Source: an uncultured Lachnospiraceae bacterium
Lineage (GTDB): Bacteria; Bacillota; Clostridia; Lachnospirales; Lachnospiraceae
Assembly (NCBI GenBank): GCA_947625015.1
Contig: CANQMR010000004.1
Span: forward strand, 1 to 64,000
Direction of reading: 5' to 3'
DNA length: 64,000 nucleotides
The notes under the pieces were generated by a model. It was not told where the DNA came from and did not search any database. It saw only the letters and a list, made by a program, of their open reading frames with translations. Positions 20,286 through 28,088 of this stretch are shown one piece after another. Positions within the stretch are counted from its first letter, which is position 1; each line of letters starts with the position of its first letter. The translations under genes and the position numbers were made by a program.

Positions 20286-21423
20286 TAATGCGGCTACAAC
20301 GAAAGTCATCCCGGAAGTCCGGGACATTATGGTAAAGACCATGGAGGAGGAATACGGCAACCCCTCCTCTATGCACAGAAAAGGTGTGGAGGCGGAAAAT
20401 TATCTGAAACGCACCAGAGAGATTATCAGCAGGCAGCTAAAATGTGAACCCAAGGAGCTGATTTTTACTTCCGGCGGAACCGAAGCCAATAATCTGGCTT
20501 TGATTGGCATTGCCATGGCAAACCGCCGGGCGGGTAATCACATTATCACAACCAAGATTGAACATGCGTCGGTAATCAATACAGTGCTCTATTTGGAAGA
20601 ACAGGGATTCCGGGTTACGTTTCTTCATGTGGATGCGAATGGAAAGGTAGATATGGACCATCTTCGGGAGGTCCTTGATGAGGAGACGATTCTGGTGTCT
20701 GTCATGGCGGTTAACAATGAGATTGGCGCAGTGGAACCACTGGAAGAGATTGCTTCTGAAATTGTGAAATATAATCAAGGGCATGGAAAGAACATTGTGT
20801 TTCATGTAGATGCGATTCAGGCTTTTGGAAAACGGCTGATTTATCCCAAGCGGATAGGGATTGGCGCATTGTCCATGAGCGGCCATAAGATCCATGGACC
20901 GAAGGGAAGCGGCGCTTTATTTGTGGACAGCGCTGTGAAGATTCAGCCCATCCTGTACGGCGGCGGGCAGGAAAAGGGACGACGTTCGGGCACCGAAAAT
21001 ACGACCGCCATTGCCGGGTTCGGCAGGGCTGTGGAGGTGATGTATGATCATCTGGATGAAAACATCACAAAAATGGAATCAGTTAAACAAAAGTTGATTG
21101 CCGGGGCGACCGCCATAGAAGGCGTCACAGATAATTCAGGGGAATCTCCCCATATTGCCAGCTTAAGTTTCCGCGGCGTCAAAAGCGAGGTTTTGCTGCA
21201 TGCCCTGGAGGAGAAAGGAATCTGCGTTTCCGCAGGCTCCGCCTGCGCCTCTAATCATCCGGCAGTCAGCGGCGTGTTAAAAGCGATTGGACTGGATAAA
21301 GATTTGCTGGATTCTACACTTCGATTCAGTTTTTGTGAGCAAAACACCGTAGAGGAGGCGGAGTATACAGTAAAGGTATTGGAAGAACTGTTGCCGAAAC
21401 TACGCCGGTTTACCAGAAAGTAA
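20269..21423 (+). CDS. Cysteine desulfurase (NifS/IscS class, thiI partner)
   Basis: This PLP enzyme takes sulfur from cysteine as a persulfide. The 385-residue product starts MEVYFDNAATTKV, has the PLP lysine Lys207 in SMSGHKIHGPKG and the catalytic Cys326 in SAGSACASNHPAVSG. The start used here has GAGGA in front and overlaps the end of the YfhO gene by 17 bases; in-frame starts further upstream lie deeper in that gene and lack a site. It is directly followed by thiI, so its main job is probably to load ThiI for 4-thiouridine formation in tRNA, as with the nifZ-thiI pair of B. subtilis. Confidence 0.95.
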   Translation: MEVYFDNAATTKVIPEVRDIMVKTMEEEYGNPSSMHRKGVEAENYLKRTREIISRQLKCEPKELIFTSGGTEANNLALIGIAMANRRAGNHIITTKIEHASVINTVLYLEEQGFRVTFLHVDANGKVDMDHLREVLDEETILVSVMAVNNEIGAVEPLEEIASEIVKYNQGHGKNIVFHVDAIQAFGKRLIYPKRIGIGALSMSGHKIHGPKGSGALFVDSAVKIQPILYGGGQEKGRRSGTENTTAIAGFGRAVEVMYDHLDENITKMESVKQKLIAGATAIEGVTDNSGESPHIASLSFRGVKSEVLLHALEEKGICVSAGSACASNHPAVSGVLKAIGLDKDLLDSTLRFSFCEQNTVEEAEYTVKVLEELLPKLRRFTRK

Positions 21424-21437
21424 GGGGGAGAAATACA

Positions 21438-22613
21438 ATGGAATACAAGGCGTTTTTGATTAAATACGCAGAGATTGGCACCAAGGGAAAGAACCGCTAT
21501 GTATTTGAAGAGGTTCTGTGCAAACGGATATCAGAGCATGTCGCCGGCTTGGGGGAATTTTCCATCCGGCGGGAATATGGAAGGATTTTTTTAGAGGCGG
21601 AATCCGCCTATGATTATGAGGACCTGACGGCGGAGCTTAAGAAGGTATTCGGCATTGTGGGCATCTGCCCGGTTGTGGTGGAAGAACACGTGGAATTTGA
21701 GGCGATTAAGAGCCGGGCCGTTTCCTACATGCAGGAGTGTTACGGGGAACGGGACCTTACGTTTAAGGTCAATGCCAGACGGACCAACAAAGCGTTCCCT
21801 ATGCATTCCATGGAATTAAACAGTGAAATCGGGCACTTTGTGTTAGAAGCGCTGCCCGGTATGTCTGTGGACGTCCATGCACCGGATGTCATGTTACATA
21901 TCGAGGTCCGGGACAGGGTATACATTTATTCGGAAACCATTAAGGGAGCTGGGGGCCTGCCGGTTGGAACCAACGGAAAGGCTATGCTTTTGCTCTCCGG
22001 CGGCATTGACTCTCCGGTAGCCGGATATATGATTTCCAAGCGCGGCGTGGAGTTAGAGGCGGTGTATTTCAACGCGCCGCCCTATACGTCCGAGAGGGCA
22101 AAGCAGAAGGTTATTGATTTGGCGAAGATTGTGGCCGGCTATGCGGGGCATATCCGCCTGCATATCGTGAATTTTACGGATATTCAGTTAGCCATCTACG
22201 AAAAATGCCCCCATGCGGAGCTCACGATTATCATGCGCCGTTATATGATGAAGATTGCCCAGCATTTAGCCGGGGAAAACCAGTGCCAGGCGTTGATTAC
22301 GGGGGAGAGCATCGGACAGGTGGCCAGCCAGACCATGCACAGCTTGGCCTGCACCAATGAAGTGTGTATGATGCCGGTCTTCCGGCCCTGTATCGGCATG
22401 GACAAGCAGGAGATTGTAGATATCTCGGAACAGATTGGCACCTATGAGACCTCGATTCAGCCATATGAGGACTGCTGTACCATCTTTGTGGCAAAGCATC
22501 CGGTCACGAAACCTGTGCTGGACGTCATTAAGCGGTCAGAGACAAAGCTTGATGATGTAATAGATGAATTGATGGAGAAGGCGCTTGGCAGCGTGGAGGT
22601 TGTCGAAATCTAA
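21438..22613 (+). CDS. thiI: tRNA sulfurtransferase ThiI (4-thiouridine synthase)
   Basis: ThiI adenylates U8 of tRNA and transfers sulfur to make 4-thiouridine. The 391-residue protein has an N-terminal ferredoxin-like and THUMP region (about 1-165) and a PP-loop ATP pyrophosphatase domain with SGGIDS at 187-192. It ends without the C-terminal rhodanese domain found in E. coli ThiI, so, as in other Firmicutes, sulfur probably comes straight from the desulfurase encoded 14 bases upstream. A role in thiamine synthesis is not expected for this short form. GGGGGAG precedes the ATG. Confidence 0.96.
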   Translation: MEYKAFLIKYAEIGTKGKNRYVFEEVLCKRISEHVAGLGEFSIRREYGRIFLEAESAYDYEDLTAELKKVFGIVGICPVVVEEHVEFEAIKSRAVSYMQECYGERDLTFKVNARRTNKAFPMHSMELNSEIGHFVLEALPGMSVDVHAPDVMLHIEVRDRVYIYSETIKGAGGLPVGTNGKAMLLLSGGIDSPVAGYMISKRGVELEAVYFNAPPYTSERAKQKVIDLAKIVAGYAGHIRLHIVNFTDIQLAIYEKCPHAELTIIMRRYMMKIAQHLAGENQCQALITGESIGQVASQTMHSLACTNEVCMMPVFRPCIGMDKQEIVDISEQIGTYETSIQPYEDCCTIFVAKHPVTKPVLDVIKRSETKLDDVIDELMEKALGSVEVVEI

Positions 22614-22627
22614 AGATGAAAAATAAA

Positions 22628-22653
22628 AGAAGGCTGCCGTCTGACAGCCTTCT
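22628..22653 (-). terminator. Terminator of the HPr-like gene (minus strand)
   Basis: A perfect nine-base stem AGAAGGCTG/CAGCCTTCT with an eight-base loop lies between the convergent thiI and HPr-like genes. Read on the minus strand it is followed by a T-rich stretch (CTTTTATTTTTC). On the plus strand no T-run follows, so it should act mainly on the minus-strand gene. Confidence 0.75.
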
Positions 22654-22669
22654 GATACCTGCGTTTCAG

Positions 22670-22900
22670 TTAGATAAGATATGGCTTCAACGCTTCCATA
22701 ATCTCAGCGTCATCGCCGTCTGTGTGGATATTCAAATCGATGGGCTGGGAAATATCCAGACTGAAGATGCCCATGATGGATTTGGCGTCAATGACATATC
22801 TTCCGGATACCAGATCAAACTCGGCGTCGAATCTGGCAATATCGTTGACAAAGCTCTTGACTTTGTCGATAGAATTTAACGAGATCTTAACTGATTTCAT
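22670..22900 (-). CDS. HPr-like protein lacking the phosphorylatable histidine (Crh-like)
   Basis: The 76-residue product has the size and pattern of HPr, the PTS phosphocarrier. The regulatory serine segment is well kept (AKSIMGIFSLDIS, compare KSIMGVMSLG of HPr), but the N-terminal active-site segment that carries His15 in HPr is replaced (LNSIDKVKSFVND), with no histidine there. It therefore cannot carry PTS phosphate in the usual way, but could be a target of HPr kinase, as is Crh in Bacillus. GGAGGA lies upstream of the ATG. It is a single-gene unit with its own promoter and terminator, divergent from mtaB. Confidence 0.75.
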   Translation of the reverse strand: MKSVKISLNSIDKVKSFVNDIARFDAEFDLVSGRYVIDAKSIMGIFSLDISQPIDLNIHTDGDDAEIMEALKPYLI

Positions 22901-22925
22901 AACTGTTCCTCCTGAATATACTATT

Positions 22926-22938
22926 ATGCGTTACGCAT
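22926..22938 (-). promoter_or_regulatory. Operator-like palindrome in the leader of the HPr-like gene
   Basis: ATGCG and CGCAT flank three bases as a perfect inverted repeat. It lies just downstream of the predicted start of transcription and upstream of the ribosome site, a position where a bound repressor or a small hairpin could block expression. The binding protein is unknown. Confidence 0.4.
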
Positions 22939-22948
22939 TACTGCTATT

Positions 22949-22977
22949 ATGATAACTTTTTGGACAACAAAAGTCAA
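22949..22977 (-). promoter_or_regulatory. Promoter of the HPr-like gene
   Basis: On the minus strand TTGACT (22977-22972) and TATCAT (22954-22949) are separated by exactly 17 bases. The predicted transcript would have a leader of about 40 bases that contains the palindrome at 22926-22938. Confidence 0.65.
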
Positions 22978-22989
22978 TAGGGATAACCA

Positions 22990-24408
22990 ATGGATAAGAA
23001 AAAACAATTATTACAGAATAAAAAGGCCCTGCTGATTAATCTGGGCTGCAAAGTGAATAAATATGAGACGGACGCCATGGCAGAGCGTCTGCGGGAAGCA
23101 GGAATGGAGATTGTGGAGCCGGGCGTTCCGGCGGACGTTTGCATTGTCAATACCTGTTCCGTAACCAATATGGCGGAGAAGAAATCCCGGCAGATGCTAA
23201 GCAGGGTGAGAAGGCAGAATGAAAAGGCAGTGGTAATCGCCGCAGGCTGTTATGTTAATGCAGAGCATGAAAAGCTCCTTGGGGACGAGCATGTGGATAT
23301 TGTGGTTGGCAACAACCGGAAAAAAGAGATTGTTAAGGTGTTAGAGGATTATTACCTTGAACATACCGGGGAACGGGCGGGAGAACAGGCCGGGGATCAT
23401 GTTCACATGGACTGCTATGTTCCCATAGGCGGGCAAAAGGAATATGAGGAGATGGGAAGCCTCCGGGCGGAGGGGCTTGACCACAGACGGGCTTATATCA
23501 AGATTCAGGACGGATGCAACCAGTTCTGCTCTTACTGCATCATTCCCTATACCAGAGGCAGGGTGAGAAGCAGGGAGCCGGAGGAGATCATAAGGGAAAT
23601 TTCCCGGCTTGCCGCCTCCGGCGTGAAGGAATTTGTGCTTACCGGCATCCATATATCCTCGTACGGAACGGATTTTTCCGGCGTGAAGGAGCCAAACGAC
23701 TTAGGCAGCCTTGTCCAGGCCATAGACAGGATTCCGGAGGTTAGGCGGATTCGCTTAGGCTCGTTGGAACCCCGGATTATCACAGAAGAATTTCTTTCTA
23801 AGATCAGGGACAGCGAAAAGCTCTGCCCGCATTTCCACCTGTCCCTGCAAAGCGCCTGCAACGCAACCCTTAAGCGGATGAACCGCAGATATACCATAGA
23901 GGAGTATATGGATAAATGCAGGCTGTTGCGGGAATGTTTTGACCGGCCGGCCATTACTACAGATGTGATTGTAGGTTTTCCGGGAGAGACAGAGGAAGAG
24001 TTTGCCGAGACATTTGCCAATTTAAAAAAGCTTGGCCTTTACGAAATCCATGTGTTTAAATACTCCCTTCGCTCCCAAACGGCGGCGGAGAAACTGCCGG
24101 ACCATGTGCCGGAGGAGATAAAGAATATCCGCAGCAATCTGCTGCTGGAACTGACCGGGGAACAAAAGGCTGACTTTGAAGGAAAACTTTCCGGCATAGT
24201 GGAAGAGGTGTTGGTGGAGGAAACTCTTGACTGTAGCAGTGAGGGGGAAAAGTTAGCTAAGGCAGAGATTCTTTCAAAGTCCGGTTTTCCTGAAAATATA
24301 CCGGAGGACGGGCAGTATTTCACCGGACATACAAAAAGATACGTTAAAGTGAGGGTAAAGTCGGATCAGAACTTAGTTAACCGTCTTCTTGCGGTAAAAA
24401 TGTCCTGA
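22990..24408 (+). CDS. mtaB: tRNA ms2t6A37 methylthiotransferase MtaB
   Basis: MtaB is a radical-SAM iron-sulfur enzyme that adds a methylthio group to t6A at position 37 of tRNAs reading ANN codons. The 472-residue protein starts with the UPF0004 domain (LINLGCKVNKYETDAMAERL, typical of MtaB rather than MiaB, and cysteines in IVNTCSVTN and AAGCYV). The radical-SAM cysteines are Cys176, Cys180 and Cys183 in GCNQFCSYCIIPYTRGR. A C-terminal TRAM-like region follows. A less conserved linker rich in Glu and Gly lies near residues 120-140. It is divergent from the HPr-like gene. Confidence 0.94.
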   Translation: MDKKKQLLQNKKALLINLGCKVNKYETDAMAERLREAGMEIVEPGVPADVCIVNTCSVTNMAEKKSRQMLSRVRRQNEKAVVIAAGCYVNAEHEKLLGDEHVDIVVGNNRKKEIVKVLEDYYLEHTGERAGEQAGDHVHMDCYVPIGGQKEYEEMGSLRAEGLDHRRAYIKIQDGCNQFCSYCIIPYTRGRVRSREPEEIIREISRLAASGVKEFVLTGIHISSYGTDFSGVKEPNDLGSLVQAIDRIPEVRRIRLGSLEPRIITEEFLSKIRDSEKLCPHFHLSLQSACNATLKRMNRRYTIEEYMDKCRLLRECFDRPAITTDVIVGFPGETEEEFAETFANLKKLGLYEIHVFKYSLRSQTAAEKLPDHVPEEIKNIRSNLLLELTGEQKADFEGKLSGIVEEVLVEETLDCSSEGEKLAKAEILSKSGFPENIPEDGQYFTGHTKRYVKVRVKSDQNLVNRLLAVKMS

Positions 24409-24411
24409 CTT

Positions 24412-24449
24412 TGTCGGAAAATTGGGAAAACGCTGGGGATTTTCCGACA
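24412..24449 (+). other. Stem-loop between mtaB and ireB
   Basis: An 11-base perfect stem TGTCGGAAAAT/ATTTTCCGACA encloses a 16-base loop, starting four bases after the mtaB stop. No T-run follows on either strand. It may be a weak or factor-dependent terminator, or a 3'-end stabiliser of the mtaB transcript. Confidence 0.6.
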
Positions 24450-24465
24450 GAGAATAAGATACGAC

Positions 24466-24494
24466 TTGCAACTTTTGGAAAATTATATTATCAT
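24466..24494 (+). promoter_or_regulatory. Promoter of the ireB-ruvX operon
   Basis: TTGCAA and TATCAT are 17 bases apart, directly upstream of ireB. This gives a leader of about 20 bases with GTGAGGA as ribosome site, and makes ireB the first gene of the downstream unit. Confidence 0.65.
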
Positions 24495-24519
24495 AGAGAC
24501 ATTGAAGTGAGGACGTGAT

Positions 24520-24789
24520 ATGATGAATAACCAGAATACATTTAACACACAATTTGTGGAAGTAGTGAAAGATAACGATCTGCCGGTAACAGAGATTCTT
24601 GAGGATGTGTATAACGCCCTTTCCGAGAAAGGGTATAATCCGGTAAGTCAGATTGTTGGTTATATAATGAGCGGAGACCCAACCTATATAACCAGCTATA
24701 AGAATGCGAGAAGTCTGATTATGAAGGCGGAGCGGGATGAGATTATTGAGGTTTTGTTGTCGCACTATATTGAGACAAAGCTCAAATAA
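24520..24789 (+). CDS. ireB: IreB family regulatory phosphoprotein (UPF0297)
   Basis: The 89-residue product matches the UPF0297/IreB family: [39 protein letters not shown] is strongly diagnostic. In Enterococcus faecalis IreB is phosphorylated on N-terminal threonines by the PASTA kinase IreK and restrains cephalosporin resistance; the N-terminus here also offers two threonines (NTFNTQF). It is the first gene of the widely conserved ireB-ruvX-DUF1292 trio. Two adjacent ATGs are possible starts, three bases apart. Confidence 0.93.
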   Translation: MMNNQNTFNTQFVEVVKDNDLPVTEILEDVYNALSEKGYNPVSQIVGYIMSGDPTYITSYKNARSLIMKAERDEIIEVLLSHYIETKLK

Positions 24790-24802
24790 CGGGAGACGGA
24801 TG

Positions 24803-25225
24803 ATGCGGATTATGGGACTGGACTATGGGAGTAAGACGGTCGGCGTTGCCGTAAGCGATGAGCTTTTGCTTACCGCCCAGCCTGTAGAGACCATAGAGAG
24901 AAAGTCGGAGAATAAACTTAGAAGAACCTTGGCGAGAATCGAGGAGCTAATCGATTCCTATGGGGTTTCTTTTATCGTGCTTGGATATCCGAAAAATATG
25001 GATAATTCGGAAGGGTTCCGGGCGCAGGCAACGGAAGAATTTAAGGAGACGTTAGAGCGCAGAACCGGCTTGGAGGTGTTCTTGCAGGATGAACGGCTCT
25101 CCACTGTGGAATCTGAACGGGTTTTAATGGAGCAGGGTGTGCGCCGGGAGAACCGGAAACGCTATGTGGATAAGTTGGCGGCTTCTGTTATCTTACAGGG
25201 TTATCTGGATAAGCAGAAGCGGTGA
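24803..25225 (+). CDS. ruvX: Holliday junction resolvase-like nuclease RuvX (YqgF)
   Basis: The 140-residue protein has the RNase H-like fold of Yqg[17 protein letters not shown] with the first catalytic Asp, [16 protein letters not shown], and the late [13 protein letters not shown] plus [14 protein letters not shown] segments. The family is implicated in 16S rRNA 5'-end processing and possibly in recombination. The ATG with the best distance from GGGAG was used; another ATG lies three bases upstream. It follows ireB by 13 bases. Longer in-frame extensions into ireB have no support. Confidence 0.92.
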   Translation: MRIMGLDYGSKTVGVAVSDELLLTAQPVETIERKSENKLRRTLARIEELIDSYGVSFIVLGYPKNMDNSEGFRAQATEEFKETLERRTGLEVFLQDERLSTVESERVLMEQGVRRENRKRYVDKLAASVILQGYLDKQKR

Positions 25226-25286
25226 AGGAAAAGAGCGTTATCAGGAGAGGAAGATAAAAGGACAGGAAAATAGGAAAGGAAATGGA

Positions 25287-25580
25287 ATGGAAGAAGAATT
25301 AGAGACGATTGTGATTACTTTTGAGGATGGGGAGGAAACGGAATTTTATGTATTGGAAGAGACGCAGTTAATGGGTGTGAATTATTATCTGGTACTGCCG
25401 GCGGAGAAGGAAGACGACGACAGCGGGGAACTGGAATGTTATATTCTTAAGGAGAACGGAAATCCGGAACAGGATGGAGAGGCAACCTATGAATTTGTGG
25501 AGGACGAAGCGGAACTGCAAAGTTTAGGTTCGATTTTTGACGAGTTGTTAGCGGACAGTGATATGGAGGTAGAGTTTTGA
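25287..25580 (+). CDS. DUF1292 domain-containing protein (YrzB-like)
   Basis: This small, very acidic protein of 97 residues has the DUF1292 pattern: IVITFEDGEETEFYVLEET, a short beta-hairpin (NYYLVLPAE), an acidic stretch, and ECYILKE. Its molecular role is not known. Its place after ireB and ruvX is conserved across Firmicutes. The ATG was chosen because AGGAAAGGA precedes it; the open frame upstream overlaps ruvX and is not coding. The stop codon overlaps the TTG that probably starts the RNase J gene. Confidence 0.88.
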   Translation: MEEELETIVITFEDGEETEFYVLEETQLMGVNYYLVLPAEKEDDDSGELECYILKENGNPEQDGEATYEFVEDEAELQSLGSIFDELLADSDMEVEF

Positions 25581-27280
25581 AAATGAATATGAAGAAAGGG
25601 GAGCCTTACAGGAAGGGAAAGACGTCTAAGGCGCCCAGCGTGAAGATTATTCCTTTGGGAGGTCTTGAGCAGATCGGCATGAACATTACAGCCATTGAGT
25701 ATGAGGATACCATTGTTGTAATCGACTGCGGTCTGGCATTTCCGGAAGAGGATATGTTGGGAATTGATCTGGTGATACCGGATGTATCATATCTGAAAGA
25801 GAACATCGAGAAAGTAAAGGGATTGGTAGTAACCCATGGACATGAGGACCACATCGGCGCGATCCCCTATGTAGAGAAAGAAATGAATATGCCGATTTAT
25901 GCGACCAAACTTACGATGGGACTGATTGAGAACAAATTGAAAGAACATAATCTGATGAACAATGTGAAACGGAAGGTGGTAAAGCATGGACAGACCATTA
26001 ATTTAGGCTGTTTCCGGGTAGAGTTTATCCGTTCTAACCACTCCATTGCAGATTCTTCCGGCCTTGCCATCTATACCCCGGCGGGAATTTTGGTGCATAC
26101 CGGCGATTTCAAGGTGGACTTTACTCCGGTTTTCGGGGAGACTATCGACTTACAGCGGTATGCGGAGCTTGGAAAGAAGGGCGTGCTTGCCCTGATGGCG
26201 GACTCCACCAATGTGGAGAGACCGGGCTTTACGCCCAGCGAGAAGAAAGTGGGACGCACTTTTGATATCCTCTTTTCCGAGAACAAGAACAGCCGCCTGA
26301 TTATTGCCACCTTTGCTTCTAATGTGGACAGGGTCCAGCAGATCATCAACAGTGCGGACAAGTACGGGCGGAAGGTGATTATCGAGGGAAGAAGTATGGT
26401 AAATGTGATCAATACGGCTTCTGAACTTGGATTTATCCAGATTCCGGATAATACCTTAATTGACATAGAACAGATGAAGAACTACCCCGACGAGCAGATT
26501 GTGCTGATTACCACAGGAAGCCAGGGGGAGAACATGGCGGCTTTAAGCCGGATTGCCGCCAATATCCACAGCAAGGTGAGCATCAAGCCGGGGGATACGG
26601 TCATCCTAAGTTCCAGCCCCATTCCCGGCAATGAGAAGGCCATTAACAAGATTATCAATGAGTTAGAGATGAAGGGGGCGAAGGTGATTTTCCAGGATAC
26701 CCACGTATCCGGACATGCCTGCCAGGAGGAGTTAAAGTTAATTTATGCCCTGACCAAGCCCCAGTATGCGATTCCGGTACATGGAGAGTACCGGCATTTA
26801 AAGCGGCATGCCCAGCTGGCGATGGAGATGGGCGTGGAAAAGGACCATGTGCAGATTTTGAGCAACGGCATGATTTTAGAGCTTTCCGCAGATTCTTCCA
26901 AGATTACCGGCCATGTGACCTCTCAGGGTGTGTTGGTGGACGGCCTTGGAGTCGGAGATGTGGGCAACATTGTCCTTCGCGACCGCCAGCACCTTTCACA
27001 GAATGGTTTGATTATTGTGGTGGTTGCATTGGAAAAGAACAGCAACCTGTTAGTGGCAGGGCCGGATATAGTCTCCAGAGGTTTTGTGTATGTCAGGGAA
27101 TCAGAGAATCTGATGGACGAATGTCATGACGTGGTGGAAGACGCCTTAAACGACTGCTTGGAACGGAATATTACGGACTGGGGTAAGTTAAAGACTTCCA
27201 TTAAGGACGAGTTGGGGGATTTCCTCTGGAAACGGACCAAGCGGAACCCCATGATTTTACCGATTATTACGGAAGTGTAG
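25577..27280 (+). CDS. rnj: Ribonuclease J
   Basis: RNase J is a metallo-beta-lactamase-fold nuclease with 5'-exonuclease and endonuclease activity, central to mRNA decay and rRNA maturation in Firmicutes. The 567-residue product has the metal-binding motif HGHEDH at 87-92, HTGDFKVD, the DSTNVERPG beta-CASP start, GSQGE and PVHGEYRHLKRHA. The proposed TTG start overlaps the previous stop (TTGA) and has GGAGGT seven bases before it, which would couple translation; an ATG six bases further in is an alternative. Only one RNase J is in the window. Confidence 0.95.
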   Translation: MKMNMKKGEPYRKGKTSKAPSVKIIPLGGLEQIGMNITAIEYEDTIVVIDCGLAFPEEDMLGIDLVIPDVSYLKENIEKVKGLVVTHGHEDHIGAIPYVEKEMNMPIYATKLTMGLIENKLKEHNLMNNVKRKVVKHGQTINLGCFRVEFIRSNHSIADSSGLAIYTPAGILVHTGDFKVDFTPVFGETIDLQRYAELGKKGVLALMADSTNVERPGFTPSEKKVGRTFDILFSENKNSRLIIATFASNVDRVQQIINSADKYGRKVIIEGRSMVNVINTASELGFIQIPDNTLIDIEQMKNYPDEQIVLITTGSQGENMAALSRIAANIHSKVSIKPGDTVILSSSPIPGNEKAINKIINELEMKGAKVIFQDTHVSGHACQEELKLIYALTKPQYAIPVHGEYRHLKRHAQLAMEMGVEKDHVQILSNGMILELSADSSKITGHVTSQGVLVDGLGVGDVGNIVLRDRQHLSQNGLIIVVVALEKNSNLLVAGPDIVSRGFVYVRESENLMDECHDVVEDALNDCLERNITDWGKLKTSIKDELGDFLWKRTKRNPMILPIITEV

Positions 27281-27357
27281 AAAAAGACAGCATCATAGGG
27301 TTTGATGTGTATTTTAGTAATAACTGACATGTGTATGTTTGGGAAAGGAAGTCCGGT

Positions 27358-27693
27358 ATGATAACAAAAGAAGCTGAACGGCTGAATCAGACAATTAAAG
27401 AGAGTCCGGAATACCGGAATTATCTTACAGCCCTCAACCGGCTTAGGGAGAATCAGGAGCTTTATCAGGCCATGAATGTCTTCCGGAGAAGAAATTATGA
27501 GCTGCAAAGCTATGACGACGGCATTAACCGTTACCATGAGATTAACAATTTAGGCCTGGAGTATGAAAAGGTACTCCGTAATCCTTTAGTCAATGAATTT
27601 CTGATTGCAGAGCAGATCCTCTCCAGGAAGATGACAAGGGTATATGAGCTGATTGCAGACGGGCTGGAATTGGATTACAGTTATATGGAGTAG
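27358..27693 (+). CDS. ylbF: YlbF family regulator
   Basis: The 111-residue helical protein matches the YlbF/YmcA family (RLNQTIKESPEYRNYLTALNRLRENQELYQAMNVFRRRN, then YEKVLRNPLVNEFLIAEQ). In B. subtilis YlbF works with YmcA and YaaT in the Y-complex, which directs RNase Y maturation of operon transcripts and affects competence, biofilm and sporulation. Here it follows RNase J, so two RNA-decay factors are neighbours. The ATG 8-9 bases after GGGAAAGGA was chosen; nine extra codons upstream are unlikely to be used. Confidence 0.85.
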   Translation: MITKEAERLNQTIKESPEYRNYLTALNRLRENQELYQAMNVFRRRNYELQSYDDGINRYHEINNLGLEYEKVLRNPLVNEFLIAEQILSRKMTRVYELIADGLELDYSYME

Positions 27694-27701
27694 GTGAGAA
27701 G

Positions 27702-28088
27702 ATGGCAGGAGACAAAGACAGATTTTCAGGTAGTATATTGCGTATCAGTCTGCGGCTTTTAATCAATATGATCTTAATATTTGTTTTGGTGGAAGGATTT
27801 GTGGGGGCATATCATTTTTCCTACAAGCTGTTTGCTGATCTGCCTGAATCTGCCGCCTCCCAACAGGAAAGCAAAGTTACCATTCCAGAGGGGGAAAATG
27901 CATGGGATGTGGCGGTTACACTGGAAAAATGTGGGATTGTGGGCAGCCGCTATCTGTTTTTAGCAAGAGCCTATCTGGGTAAGTATAATAACCGGATTCA
28001 GTCGGGGGAATATATGTTGAGTCCTGCAATGACGCCGGAGGAGATCTGCAAAAAGATATGCGGACAGCAGAGTGAGGAGGATAAATGA
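27702..28088 (+). CDS. MltG N-terminal-like membrane protein without catalytic domain
   Basis: The 128-residue protein has one membrane helix (about 12-38) followed by an extracellular LysM-like segment (VTIPEGENAWDVAVTLEKCGIV, then RIQSGEYMLSPAMTPEEICKKI). This is the N-terminal part of MltG, the endolytic murein transglycosylase, but the large YceG catalytic domain with its active-site Glu is absent. In B. subtilis mltG (yrrL) stands in front of trmR and trhP, exactly as this gene does, so it is a positional equivalent that has lost or never had the enzyme domain. It overlaps the next gene by four bases (ATGA). No frameshifted remnant follows. Confidence 0.72.
   Translation: MAGDKDRFSGSILRISLRLLINMILIFVLVEGFVGAYHFSYKLFADLPESAASQQESKVTIPEGENAWDVAVTLEKCGIVGSRYLFLARAYLGKYNNRIQSGEYMLSPAMTPEEICKKICGQQSEEDK

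Noticed and set aside
24412-24449. Intrinsic terminator after mtaB
   Set aside because: The stem is good, but no T-run follows on the plus strand; listed as a stem-loop only.
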